From Acholeplasmatales bacterium (GTDB lineage Bacteria; Bacillota_I; Bacilli_A; Acholeplasmatales; JAEDCM01), in assembly GCA_017961685.1 (NCBI GenBank), contig JAGCWW010000040.1, positions 62,001 to 126,000 of the forward strand: a stretch of 64,000 nucleotides of DNA. Direction: 5' to 3'. The notes under the pieces were generated by a model. The model was not told where the DNA came from, made no database searches, and saw only the letters and a program-made list of their open reading frames with translations. Position numbers and translations under genes: made by a program. Positions 25,345-35,088 of this stretch are shown here, one piece after another. Positions within the stretch are counted from its first letter, which is position 1. Each line of letters opens with the position of its first letter.

Positions 25345-27084
25345 TTATTTATTTTTTAAAGCATCCATTACATCATTATAAAATCTTTTTAAACCGATTC
25401 TTTCAAAATCTTCTTCTTTAGCATTTTTAATATTTTCAATTGTTTTAAATTCATCAATTATTCTTTGAACAGATTTTTCACCTAAGCCTTTAATATTATC
25501 AAGCTTAGAATTAAACATTCCTTTATCTCTTAAAGACCTATGGAAAGTTATTGCGAAACGGTGAACTTCTTCTTGCATATTGCTTAATAATTGATACATT
25601 ATACCACTTATAGGATATTCCTTATCATTATAGATTATTCTATCGGTTTTATGATGTCTATTTTTCTTTAAACCAATTGCTGGAATATTTAAGTTTAAAC
25701 TATTCAAAACCTCAATAACCGCTTCAAGATGGCCTTTTCCTCCATCCATTATGATTAAATCAGGCTTTTCTAAGTTATCCATTAATACTCTATAATATCT
25801 TCTATAAATTATTTCTTTTGTTGTACCATAATCATCTATACCTTCTAGATTTACTTTATATTTTCTGTATTCGCTTGGAGCTTTTTTACCATCAATATAA
25901 ACTACCATACCACTAACGGCATAGCTACCGAAGGTATTAGAATTATCAAACATTTCAATACGTCTAGGATAATTAATATTTAGTAGGATTGCTAGTTCAT
26001 TTAAAGCATTAACACTTCTTTCTAACTTAGATTTATATAATTCATCTTTTGTTAAAAGAGTGTTTTTAGCATTATCATATGCCATATCCATTATTTGTTT
26101 CTTTTCGCCAATTTTAGGAACAAATATCTTAACCTCAAGTAGACTAGCTAAATCTTCAATTTCTGTTGGTAACATTATTTCTTTAGGTTTAACTGATTTA
26201 TCATAGAATTCAATTAGATAATTAGCCAACATTTCTACTGGCTCATCTATTAATTCTAAGACTATACAATCATTTTGAACTATTCTTCCATTACGCATAA
26301 ATAAAGTATAAATACATATATTTTTATCATCATTATAATAGTTAAAGACATCTCTATCAATATCATCATTTATACTTATTTTTTGACGTTCTGTTGTTTC
26401 ATTAATACTATTAATTAAATCCCTACATTCCATTGCTTTTTCGAATTCAAGTTTTTTGGAATATTCATCCATTTTTGCTTTTAATTCATTTAAAGCAAAT
26501 GATGTATCACCTTTTAAGAAGCTTCTTGTTTTTTTAATTGCTTCATCATATTCTTCTTTATTAACATTATTTATGCATGGAGCTAAACAATTATTAATAT
26601 GATAATATAAGCACTCTTTTTTAGGTATCTTATTACATTTTCTAAATGGATATAAGGAATTAAGTAAATCAACAGTTTTTCTTGCGGCAGTTACATTTGG
26701 ATATGGTCCAAATAATTCACCTTTAATTTTTGTATTTCTTACTACTAATAATCTTGGATTATCTTCTTTCGTAAGTAGGATATATGGATATGTTTTATCA
26801 TCCATTAAATCAATATTATATTTAGGCCTATGCTTTATTATTAGATTTATTTCTAATAAATAAGCTTCTAAATTAGAATTTGTCATTATGAATTCGAAGT
26901 CTTCTATTTCACTTACAAGTAGTGTTGTTTTAGCATTATGACTACCTGTAAAATAACTTTTAACTCTATTTTTTAAAACCTTAGCCTTACCTACATATAT
27001 AATAGTTCCTTGACTATTTTTCATTAAGTAACAGCCTGGTTTTTCAGGTAAAAGTTTAAGCTTGTTTTTTATAATATCATTCAT
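25345..27084 (-). CDS. uvrC: Excinuclease ABC subunit C
   Basis: The 579-residue repair nuclease has the GIY-YIG domain (KPGCYLMKNSQGTIIYVGKA), a UvrBC coiled-coil domain (DEYSKKLEFEKAMECRDLI), the RNase H-like endonuclease domain (MVVYIDGKKAPSEYRKY, MDGGKGHL) and C-terminal helix-hairpin-helix repeats. UvrC makes both incisions in nucleotide excision repair. A longer frame starts at 27105, but homology begins at the ATG at 27084 (MNDIIKNKL), which overlaps the preceding gene by eight bases. uvrA and uvrB are not in the window. Confidence 0.96.
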   Translation of the reverse strand: MNDIIKNKLKLLPEKPGCYLMKNSQGTIIYVGKAKVLKNRVKSYFTGSHNAKTTLLVSEIEDFEFIMTNSNLEAYLLEINLIIKHRPKYNIDLMDDKTYPYILLTKEDNPRLLVVRNTKIKGELFGPYPNVTAARKTVDLLNSLYPFRKCNKIPKKECLYYHINNCLAPCINNVNKEEYDEAIKKTRSFLKGDTSFALNELKAKMDEYSKKLEFEKAMECRDLINSINETTERQKISINDDIDRDVFNYYNDDKNICIYTLFMRNGRIVQNDCIVLELIDEPVEMLANYLIEFYDKSVKPKEIMLPTEIEDLASLLEVKIFVPKIGEKKQIMDMAYDNAKNTLLTKDELYKSKLERSVNALNELAILLNINYPRRIEMFDNSNTFGSYAVSGMVVYIDGKKAPSEYRKYKVNLEGIDDYGTTKEIIYRRYYRVLMDNLEKPDLIIMDGGKGHLEAVIEVLNSLNLNIPAIGLKKNRHHKTDRIIYNDKEYPISGIMYQLLSNMQEEVHRFAITFHRSLRDKGMFNSKLDNIKGLGEKSVQRIIDEFKTIENIKNAKEEDFERIGLKRFYNDVMDALKNK

Positions 27085-28033
27085 AAATAAACTTACCCTT
27101 ACCATCCTTTACTATAACATGACAAACTCTACCATTTATAAATGGAATGATTGGATGAATATGGCCTAAATCAGCGTTTATTACGATATTAGATGTAATA
27201 TCGCCAAGCGCTCTATAAATAGCATCTATATAAGTAAAATCATAAATGTTATTATTAATAGTTCTACCAAAAATAAAGCCTTTAATATTATTAAACCAAT
27301 TAGCGTTTTTTAATTGCCATAAGGTTTGATATACTTGAAGTGGATTTGATTCGCATACATCAAAATAGAATATGATATCTTTATTATTTTTAGTGTATTC
27401 ACTAACTTTATCATACTTTGTACCACAAAGATTTTTAAATACTTCTAAGCATCCACCAAGCATTAGACCTTTCATATCAACACTTCCGATATAATTAACT
27501 TCATTAACAAATTCTTCATCTTCATTTTCAAAGAACTTATATGATTTAAATTCAAACTTCTTTCCATTAATTAAATCAAATGTATCTTTTACATAATCTA
27601 AATTGTTATTAGAGAATGCTGTGGCATTAATTCCATAAATTGATTCTATATTACATAAAGTTGTTAGTAAAAATGTAAGATTAGTATTATCAGAATAACC
27701 TAAAATGTATTTAGGTTTAGCCTTGTTAATTACATCAAAATCAATATATTCTAATAATTCCATTAATAATTCTCCACCACAAACGGAAAGTAATATATCA
27801 ATATTTGGATCTAAATACATATCTAAAAAATCCTTAGCGCGAACTTCTGCTTTAGTATCATTTAAAAAGTTTTCAGTGTATAAATATTTAGATTCTACTA
27901 CGTTATATCCATTATTAATAAAAAACTCTTTTGCCTTCTTGTATTTATTTAGATGTTTTTCATCAAATAAGCCAAATGAAGGAGCAATAAATCCGATGGT
28001 TGACCCTTTTTTTATATATTCTGGTTTTCTCAT
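27077..28033 (-). CDS. LD-carboxypeptidase / MccF-like S66 peptidase
   Basis: The 318-residue protein begins IKKGSTIGFIAPS, typical of S66. The nucleophile elbow is GYSDNT, and LGHIHPIIPF supplies the catalytic His; a conserved Glu precedes it. S66 enzymes are LD-carboxypeptidases for peptidoglycan recycling or MccF-type microcin immunity proteins. The lack of a signal peptide fits a cytoplasmic enzyme. No clear ribosome site is seen at the ATG. An A/T-rich terminator after rpoZ lies just upstream, and uvrC overlaps its end. Confidence 0.88.
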   Translation of the reverse strand: MRKPEYIKKGSTIGFIAPSFGLFDEKHLNKYKKAKEFFINNGYNVVESKYLYTENFLNDTKAEVRAKDFLDMYLDPNIDILLSVCGGELLMELLEYIDFDVINKAKPKYILGYSDNTNLTFLLTTLCNIESIYGINATAFSNNNLDYVKDTFDLINGKKFEFKSYKFFENEDEEFVNEVNYIGSVDMKGLMLGGCLEVFKNLCGTKYDKVSEYTKNNKDIIFYFDVCESNPLQVYQTLWQLKNANWFNNIKGFIFGRTINNNIYDFTYIDAIYRALGDITSNIVINADLGHIHPIIPFINGRVCHVIVKDGKGKFIYE

Positions 28034-28041
28034 AATTTTAA

Positions 28042-28066
28042 AAAAAATAGGCCTAGCCTATTTTTT
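28042..28066 (-). terminator. Terminator built around the rpoZ stop codon
   Basis: The stem AAATAGGC/GCCTATTT, extended by A-T pairs, has the rpoZ stop codon TAG as its three-base loop, and a T run follows. Ribosomes ending rpoZ would cover it, so termination may depend on translation. Confidence 0.75.
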
Positions 28067-28280
28067 CGAATTCTAATGAAACCTTATCGTTTAGTATTTC
28101 TTCAAGAGCTTGACCAACAGGTTTTACACACTTGCAGTCAGGATCATCGAAGTTAGGATCTTGCTCGATTTGCTTAGCTCTAAGTGCTGCAATATAAGCA
28201 AGTTTATATTTAGAATCAACCTTTTCTAGTAAGTCATCAATTGATGGATAACGCATTCCATCGTATTCTGTTTGTTTCAT
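28053..28280 (-). CDS. rpoZ: RNA polymerase omega subunit
   Basis: The 75-residue protein has the omega motif YPSIDDLLEKVDSKYKLAYIAALRAKQI and the tail KPVGQALEEILNDKVSLE (family KPV..AL.EI..GK). It helps assemble RNA polymerase. A short insert (NFDDPDCKCV) with two Cys lies in the middle. It starts just after gmk, the standard gmk-rpoZ pair. Confidence 0.93.
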   Translation of the reverse strand: MKQTEYDGMRYPSIDDLLEKVDSKYKLAYIAALRAKQIEQDPNFDDPDCKCVKPVGQALEEILNDKVSLEFEKIG

Positions 28281-28282
28281 GA

Positions 28283-28903
28283 TTATTCTTCCTCCATTAG
28301 TTTCTTATATTTATAAATAGAACGCATAGTTTTGGCATGCTCAGCTCTAATTATTGCCATTATTCTATCTGCGGCATTATCAACATCATCGTTAACAACG
28401 ATATAATCATAATGATAAGCCATCTTAAATTCATCAGATGCTTTTTTAACTCTCTTTTCAATTACATCTTCTGATTCAGTACCTCTACTTCTAAGTCTCT
28501 TGAATAAGTCTTCCTTTGATGGTGGTACTAAGAAGATCATAACCGCATCTTTCATCTTTTCTTTTACTTGTAATGCTCCATTTACTTCAATTTCAAGAAC
28601 TACTTCTTTACCTTGTGCTATTTTTTCTTCAACCTTATCAAGTGGTGTTCCATAATAATTACCAATAAATGATGCATACTCTAAGAATTTACCATCTTTA
28701 ATTCTTTGTTCAAATTCTTCCTTTGAAACAAAGTAGTAATCTACACCATCTTTTTCACCTGGACGCATTGGACGTGTAGTCATAGATACAGAATAATCTA
28801 ATTTGTTTCCTCTTTTTTCAAAAAGGGCACGTCTAACAGTTCCTTTACCTACTCCAGATGGACCTGAAAGTACTATAAGCATTCCTCTTTCATTAAGTTT
28901 CAT
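28283..28903 (-). CDS. gmk: Guanylate kinase
   Basis: The 206-residue enzyme phosphorylates GMP to GDP. The P-loop LSGPSGVGKGTVRRAL, the GMP-binding TTRPMRPGEKDGVDYYFV, and FLEYASFIGNYYGTP are all present. GGCGGTGAT lies before the ATG. A TATAAT-type -10 lies about 30 bases upstream. rpoZ follows after two bases. Confidence 0.97.
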   Translation of the reverse strand: MKLNERGMLIVLSGPSGVGKGTVRRALFEKRGNKLDYSVSMTTRPMRPGEKDGVDYYFVSKEEFEQRIKDGKFLEYASFIGNYYGTPLDKVEEKIAQGKEVVLEIEVNGALQVKEKMKDAVMIFLVPPSKEDLFKRLRSRGTESEDVIEKRVKKASDEFKMAYHYDYIVVNDDVDNAADRIMAIIRAEHAKTMRSIYKYKKLMEEE

Positions 28904-29004
28904 ATAATCACCGCCTATAATCGAGATTACATTATATTATAACATAAATAGAATAATAAGTTAATATGTAATATTAATTATTTTCTATATTTTACAGCAT
29001 AAAG

Positions 29005-29026
29005 AGTAGCAATTTTGCTACTCCTT
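29005..29026 (-). terminator. Hairpin after the giant surface-protein gene
   Basis: A stem of about 8 bp (GAGTAGCA/TGCTACTC) lies 13 bases past the stop at 29039. The T tract after it on the minus strand is short (TTTATG), so termination may be partial; the plus-strand side is more T-rich. Confidence 0.5.
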
Positions 29027-29038
29027 ATTGTTTTTTAT

Positions 29039-32000
29039 TTACTCATTTACTTCATAATAAATTCTTACAACTATTGTGCCATCTTCAGGAATGTATTTAT
29101 AATAGTATATTTGTTCAGAATAATCATTAACTATAAATGGTTCACCTAAATTTTCTTGTACTGTTGATCTAATACAATTATATCCTTCATATTTATTTCT
29201 ATAATTATTAAAGTCATAATAATCTTTACATAATAAATCGATTGTGCCAGTTTCAACTAGCCCATTATCTTTATAGAATTCAATTTGAGCTACTAATACA
29301 AATCTTGCATATACTTTGCAGTCTGAAGCAATCATAGTAAATGTTATATTGAAATAATCATTATCAATAGTATATGCTATTTTTTCTTCAATGCCATTTG
29401 CTACTACAAATAAGCCAACAAATTTTACACCTTCTTGATTAGCATTATGTACTGATAAATATATAGTTTGTCCATAATATAGTTCTTCAACACCATCTAT
29501 ATTGCTTTCATCATATAAAGTTGCATAGAAGGCATAATGACCATTATTTCTTATATGTTCAAAGCTATATTTTTTATTTGTACAATATACTTTAACAATA
29601 TCATTTTGACTATTGATTGTAATATTATCAGCACGTTCAAATTCATAACCATTTTTAATGTTTAATCCTGATTCAGAAGTAATACTGCTTAATGTGCCTT
29701 CTTTAATCCATACATAATCAACACTAGAATCTTCATCATAAGTGATATCTATTGAATTATCAGCAATCCATTCATTAATATTATTTTGGTAATAATAATG
29801 AATACTATATCTTACATTTACTCTAACAACAATAACAATTAGTCCATATTCATTCGCATCATTTGGATCAACCACATAAGTGAATGAATCTAATTTAACG
29901 CCATTAATATATAATCCTTCTAGAGAATAACCATCTTCTAAATTGGCAGTTATAAGCATAGAATAACCATATTTAATGCCATCATCATTATGAACAAGAT
30001 ATTTAGTAATGCCTGTGTTCATATCGCCCATTTCTAAATTCCAAAAGCTTTCTGGGCAATTGATTCTACCATATTTTCCATTACTTTCGTTTCTATCAAT
30101 GTTTATACCAATTCTAACTTCATTAACAGTTTTTCTAGTATAATTAATTCTTATTATAGTTCCTGTAGCAGAAATAGTTGTTTGATTAACTGTTGGAGTA
30201 TTAAACCAATCATATGTTTTAGCAACAGCTTCAGTTTGATTTCCAACATATCCACTTAATGTTTCAGTAGCTTCACTATCTATTGTATATTCATCATCAT
30301 TAGAATTTTCTAACCAATACTCAACACTATATTCTACAATCTTTGATTCAAATTTAGCTACTAAATCAACATTATTGTTAGGCATATTAAATATATAAGT
30401 TAAATCTGTTGAAACTTGAGTTTCTCCATTATACCAACCAATGAAATTATAACCTTCTTTTATTGTTAAAGTTAAAGTGATTTCTTTTCCGAATTTATAT
30501 GAACCACTACTAATATTTACAGTAGCTGGAATGCTATCATTTATTGTGTTAGTTATGCTTACAGTTAAACTATTTACATTTCTCTTATAATATATATTTA
30601 TAACTGTTGAACCATCACCATTAATTGATAGTTGACTAAATTCTTGTACTGTAAATCCAGTATATGTATTAGCTACAGCTTCGGTTAAATCTGAAGTATA
30701 GCCTTCTAATTCAACACTAGATACATCATTTTCATAATTGCCATCTAAATCTTCTTTTAAGTGATTAACAGTATATGTTACCTTATCCTTAGTAAATCTA
30801 GGTTCAAATGCAATACTTGCTTCTGGCATTGTGAATGAATGATAATAATTACTACTTACAAGTTCATCATTTAAATACCAACCATTAAATGTATATCCAA
30901 TATTTGGCTTAACAAATAGCTTTACATTATCATTAGCGACAACAACATCACCATTTCTTTTTGTATTGCATGTAACATCATATATAGAACCATTTAAAGA
31001 CCAATATCCGTAAGTGCCACTACCATTCATATAATATTGTCTTGCGGTAATGTAATATATGTTATAAGCTTCTACCTCAAATTTTAAACTTAATGATTCT
31101 TCTTTTGAAGACTCACGCTCATATGATTTAATAATAGTTTCTTTATCACTAGTATAAACCTTAATTTTAAATCCATAATATGATCGTGAAATATTAAATG
31201 TAACTTCACCGGATACAATTGGATAGAATGCATACCAAGATTCTATTGTTGGTAAACACTTATAAGTCTCTTTGTTAAGTGGTAATACATCACAATCAAC
31301 ATCAATCCACTTAGCATATAATGTTATATCATCTTCTATTACTTGATCAAACTTAAATTCAGTTGTATATTCTTCATCCAAATACCAACCAGCAAATAAT
31401 GAATTATCTTTTGTTGGAATTATGTATTTAACATCATATGATTTTTGAGATGCAACTGCATTACCACCTTTAGAATCATAAGTGATTGTTGCATAATCAA
31501 CGCAACAATTATCTAAATTAGGTGCAATTGTCAAAACATATTTTTCTGCCGTAGCAACATAACTATGTTCTTCATTCGTAATAGTTATTTTTATAGTTTT
31601 ATTTGTTGTTTGGAATACACCATCTAAATACCAACCATACCAAGTATAACCATCTTTAATAGTAAACGTTAATTCTAATTCTTGATTTAATAAATAGCCA
31701 ATCTCATATTTTGAAATAGTTCCTGATTCATCTATAGATTTAGAAATGCTAATTCTACTTACATAATATCTAGCCTCATAAATATTTTCTTCTTCTATAG
31801 TTATTTCAAAACTTGATTCGCTTGATACCAATGTATCATTTTTATACCATCCTATAAATATGTAACCATAATTTATTGTTGCGGTAATTGTAGCTGTTTT
31901 ATTAAGTCTTAAGTTACTAGAAATAGATACGTTTCCAGCTTCATCAATATTTTTAGTCAATTCAACAACAACTTCTACATATCTAGCTTCATATACATAG

Positions 32001-34468
32001 TTGCTATTTTCCATAGTAAATGTATATTTTAGTTCATCAGTAACAAGTTTATTATTTAAATACCAACCAATAAATGCATAACCTTCACTCGTAGTTGCTT
32101 CAATAGTTACTGAAGATCCTGCTTTAATTTTTTTATTGTTATAATCTGATACAGTACCGGCTTCATCTATATTTTTATTTAAAGTTACAGTAAAGTATTC
32201 ATATCTTGCCCATATAACAACATTTTCATATGGCATTGTAAAAATATATTTTTCATCAGTTGAAGCTAATTCATCATTTACATACCAACCTATAAATGTT
32301 GTATCATTCTTTGTAGTTGCAGTTAAGTTTAATGTATTTCCTGCCTTAAAAAATTCATTATCATATCTAGTAGTTTCAGCAAATACATAACCTGTATTAG
32401 GCAAATCTTGGTTAAAGTACAAAGTCGCATACATACTTGAATAACCATACCATAATTTTTCAGGTTTTACTCTTACATAGAATACATCTCCAGCTTTAGC
32501 ATCATATTCTTTACAAGTATACTCCCAAGCATCATAAATAGTAAAAGATTCAATTAAAGTCATATTAGCATCATAAAGTTCAACTGTAGCAGTAGTACTT
32601 TGGAATGGAAATCTACCATAAAGCTTTATTTTTCCATCCATAAAGGCTGTGAATTTAATATAATCGCTGAAATCTGCACCTTTTGTATAATATTTTTCAG
32701 CTGTTTTATTATAAACTAAATACTTAATTTCACTATCTTTTAAAGCCCATTTAGCATATAATGTTATATCTTTTGTAATTTGACTTGTAAAATCAAAGGC
32801 ATCACCATTAAATTCACTATTATCATACCAACCAACAAATTCATATCCTTCTTTTGTTGGAACTTTATATACTAAATTATTAGAAAATTCAGGATAATAA
32901 TAAGTTCCACCATTAGATTCATATGTTACTAAATAACTACCTTCAAAGTCATTATTTAATGCTTGATGAATATATAAACTAAATTTTGCTGTTTTAGCAA
33001 TAATACTAACATCGTTTTTAGTAATTGTATAAGCAAATGATTCGTTAGTTGATATGCACTCATCTCCAACAAACCAGCCTATAAATGAATAATAATCGTT
33101 TAATGTGATTGTTAAATTAACTGTTTCTCCAGCAGCAAAGTATTCATTATCATAAGGAGTTACTGATCCTGATTCAACATTATCAATTGAAGTTGTTAAT
33201 GAATATCCTATAAATTTAGCATATATGTTAATTTCGCCTATTGTGCCAATTTCAATATTAGTTATTCTCGATTCTTCAACAAATGTTTCAGTTGTATACC
33301 AACCAACAAATCTATAATTATCTTTACTAGCATCAGCAAAAGTTATTTCATCAAGAATAGTGTATGTACTTGGATTTTCGCCATTAACTCCACCGCCAAG
33401 ATTATAAGTGATTACGTAATTAATTACTATGAATTTAGCATATAAAACAATGTTACCTGTTGAACCTGATTCTATTTGAGTTACCTTGGATTCTTCAGTA
33501 AATGTTTCAGTTGTATACCATCCTAAAAAATTATATCCAGCCTTAGTAGCATTAGCTAAAACAATATCATCTCCAGTAACAATATATCCACTAGGATTAG
33601 AAGAAGCATTTTCTCCTCCATCTAATTCATATGTAATAGTATAATCAGTAAGAGTAAAGTGTGCATATAAATTAATATTTCCAGTTGAACCAGGTTTAAT
33701 ATTTGATATTTTATTATCAAATGTATCTTCACTATACCAACCTAAGAATGTATAACCACATTTTGTCGGATCAACTAAATCAATATTTGATTCAACGTTA
33801 TAAGTTGATGGGTTATCATCACTATTAGTTCCTCCATCTAATTCATAAATAATATCATAATCTATTACTTGAAAATTAGCATAGATTGTTTTATTCCCTA
33901 TTGAGCCAGTTGGAATTGATTCTATTTTATTATCAAATGTATCTTCACTATACCAACCTAGGAAATTATATCCTACCTTTGTTGGGTTTTTAAAAACAAT
34001 TTCATCAGATTCAATATTATATGAATTTGGATTTAATTCATTATTTGTTCCACCATATAGTTCATAAGTGATATCGTAATTAGCTAATTCAAATTTGGCA
34101 TATAATACCAAATTGCCTATTGAGCCAGTAGGTATTTTTTTAACTTCAGTGATAAAGCTATCTTCTTTATACCAACCTAAAAACTCAAAGCCTTTTTTAG
34201 TTGCAGAATCTAAAATTATTTCATTTGTTTTTTTATTATATATAGTTGGATTGTTTATAGAATTAGTACCACCATCAAGAATGTATGTTATAGAGTAATC
34301 AATTAATTCTTCTTCTGTAGTAGAATGTATTGTTGTATCCTTTCTAGTAGTAACTATTGTTGTTTTATCTTTTCCCTTCTTATTAATTTGCATACCTGTC
34401 ACACCTGTAATAACTAATATAACAAGTGCAATTGGTAGAGAAATAAGTATAACCTTCCATAGTTTCAT
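29039..34468 (-). CDS. Giant N-terminally anchored surface protein with InlB-type repeats
   Basis: The 1809-residue protein has one N-terminal membrane helix (residues 5-25) preceded by Lys, then a Thr/Lys-rich linker to about residue 55. Five tandem repeats of about 73 residues follow (starts near 58, 131, 204, 276, 351), each with ITYELDGGTN-like start, a YNFLGWYSEDTF centre and a LYAKF end; this is the Listeria-Bacteroides (Flg_new) repeat. Further, more divergent GWY repeats run to about residue 1150. Two MucBP-like modules lie near residues 1230-1300 and 1380-1445. No LPXTG, SLH or C-terminal helix is seen, so the N-terminal helix is the likely anchor. An adhesin or host-contact role is inferred. 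Confidence 0.85.
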   Translation of the reverse strand: MKLWKVILISLPIALVILVITGVTGMQINKKGKDKTTIVTTRKDTTIHSTTEEELIDYSITYILDGGTNSINNPTIYNKKTNEIILDSATKKGFEFLGWYKEDSFITEVKKIPTGSIGNLVLYAKFELANYDITYELYGGTNNELNPNSYNIESDEIVFKNPTKVGYNFLGWYSEDTFDNKIESIPTGSIGNKTIYANFQVIDYDIIYELDGGTNSDDNPSTYNVESNIDLVDPTKCGYTFLGWYSEDTFDNKISNIKPGSTGNINLYAHFTLTDYTITYELDGGENASSNPSGYIVTGDDIVLANATKAGYNFLGWYTTETFTEESKVTQIESGSTGNIVLYAKFIVINYVITYNLGGGVNGENPSTYTILDEITFADASKDNYRFVGWYTTETFVEESRITNIEIGTIGEINIYAKFIGYSLTTSIDNVESGSVTPYDNEYFAAGETVNLTITLNDYYSFIGWFVGDECISTNESFAYTITKNDVSIIAKTAKFSLYIHQALNNDFEGSYLVTYESNGGTYYYPEFSNNLVYKVPTKEGYEFVGWYDNSEFNGDAFDFTSQITKDITLYAKWALKDSEIKYLVYNKTAEKYYTKGADFSDYIKFTAFMDGKIKLYGRFPFQSTTATVELYDANMTLIESFTIYDAWEYTCKEYDAKAGDVFYVRVKPEKLWYGYSSMYATLYFNQDLPNTGYVFAETTRYDNEFFKAGNTLNLTATTKNDTTFIGWYVNDELASTDEKYIFTMPYENVVIWARYEYFTVTLNKNIDEAGTVSDYNNKKIKAGSSVTIEATTSEGYAFIGWYLNNKLVTDELKYTFTMENSNYVYEARYVEVVVELTKNIDEAGNVSISSNLRLNKTATITATINYGYIFIGWYKNDTLVSSESSFEITIEEENIYEARYYVSRISISKSIDESGTISKYEIGYLLNQELELTFTIKDGYTWYGWYLDGVFQTTNKTIKITITNEEHSYVATAEKYVLTIAPNLDNCCVDYATITYDSKGGNAVASQKSYDVKYIIPTKDNSLFAGWYLDEEYTTEFKFDQVIEDDITLYAKWIDVDCDVLPLNKETYKCLPTIESWYAFYPIVSGEVTFNISRSYYGFKIKVYTSDKETIIKSYERESSKEESLSLKFEVEAYNIYYITARQYYMNGSGTYGYWSLNGSIYDVTCNTKRNGDVVVANDNVKLFVKPNIGYTFNGWYLNDELVSSNYYHSFTMPEASIAFEPRFTKDKVTYTVNHLKEDLDGNYENDVSSVELEGYTSDLTEAVANTYTGFTVQEFSQLSINGDGSTVINIYYKRNVNSLTVSITNTINDSIPATVNISSGSYKFGKEITLTLTIKEGYNFIGWYNGETQVSTDLTYIFNMPNNNVDLVAKFESKIVEYSVEYWLENSNDDEYTIDSEATETLSGYVGNQTEAVAKTYDWFNTPTVNQTTISATGTIIRINYTRKTVNEVRIGINIDRNESNGKYGRINCPESFWNLEMGDMNTGITKYLVHNDDGIKYGYSMLITANLEDGYSLEGLYINGVKLDSFTYVVDPNDANEYGLIVIVVRVNVRYSIHYYYQNNINEWIADNSIDITYDEDSSVDYVWIKEGTLSSITSESGLNIKNGYEFERADNITINSQNDIVKVYCTNKKYSFEHIRNNGHYAFYATLYDESNIDGVEELYYGQTIYLSVHNANQEGVKFVGLFVVANGIEEKIAYTIDNDYFNITFTMIASDCKVYARFVLVAQIEFYKDNGLVETGTIDLLCKDYYDFNNYRNKYEGYNCIRSTVQENLGEPFIVNDYSEQIYYYKYIPEDGTIVVRIYYEVNE
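33205..34297 (-). repeat. Five tandem ~219-bp repeats encoding InlB-type units
   Basis: This stretch encodes the five N-terminal repeat units of the giant protein. The copies differ in sequence but keep the ~73-codon period, including two near-identical GWYSEDTFDNKI blocks. Confidence 0.8.
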
Positions 34469-34537
34469 GTAATCAACCCCTTAACAAAATACATTATATT
34501 ATATAAATATAAATAGAATGTTAAAAAATTCAAAAAA

Positions 34538-34562
34538 AAGAAAGATTTTTTTAATCTTTCTT
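34538..34562 (-). terminator. Rho-independent terminator after the GNAT gene
   Basis: A 10-bp stem AAGAAAGATT/AATCTTTCTT, overlapping the 3' end of the gene, is followed on the minus strand by TTTTTTGAA. Confidence 0.83.
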
Positions 34563-35021
34563 CTTCTCCATAACATCAAAACATAACTTATCGCCGTTTT
34601 TTGTTTCAATTTTGTTATATTCAATTTCTTTATATCCATTCTTTAAATATAAGTTTTTTGATGGGAAACTTGCATCTAGTATTACCTTATCATAAGTTTT
34701 AAAAATCATCCATTCAGCATAAACGATTAATTGTTTACCATAACCTTGGTTTTGATATTTTGGTTCAACAAAGAAACGATAAATTTGATTATCCTTAAAG
34801 CTTATAGTTCCAAATACTTCACCTTGGAATTTATGAATATAAACATAACCATTTAAAATATCTTCTTTTATTTTTTCTTTTGAATGGTACTCTAAAAAAT
34901 AATCTACAGCTCCTTTTGGATAAAAGGAAGGATAAACTGCCTTGATTGTATTCTTACAAATATTATAAACTGTGTCTAAATCGTTTAGTGTTGCCTGAAA
35001 AATAATTTGATATCTATCCAT
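34551..35021 (-). CDS. GNAT-family N-acetyltransferase
   Basis: The protein of about 156 residues has the acetyl-CoA-binding motif YQNQGYGKQLIVYAE and a downstream FPSKNLYLKNGYKEIE typical of GNAT enzymes. The substrate cannot be told. The track frame begins at a GTG (35030), but AGGGGTGA precedes the ATG at 35021, which is the better start. It shares a compact divergent promoter region with rqcH. Confidence 0.87.
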   Translation of the reverse strand: MDRYQIIFQATLNDLDTVYNICKNTIKAVYPSFYPKGAVDYFLEYHSKEKIKEDILNGYVYIHKFQGEVFGTISFKDNQIYRFFVEPKYQNQGYGKQLIVYAEWMIFKTYDKVILDASFPSKNLYLKNGYKEIEYNKIETKNGDKLCFDVMEKKKD

Positions 35022-35045
35022 ATAAATCACCCCTATTTGTTATTA

Positions 35046-35069
35046 ATTATATCACAATTATGATATAAT
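35046..35069. promoter_or_regulatory. Divergent face-to-face promoters, symmetric -10 boxes
   Basis: The palindrome TTATATCA-CAATTA-TGATATAA holds a TATAAT on each strand (plus 35064..35069; minus 35051..35046). Each -10 lies where the other promoter's -35 should be, so only one polymerase could bind at a time. Confidence 0.6.
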
Positions 35070-35088
35070 AATAAAGGAGTGATTTTTT

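Noticed and set aside
27705..28076. Plus-strand 123-codon ORF opposite the S66 peptidase
   Set aside because: Antisense to a recognised gene, no ribosome site or promoter seen.
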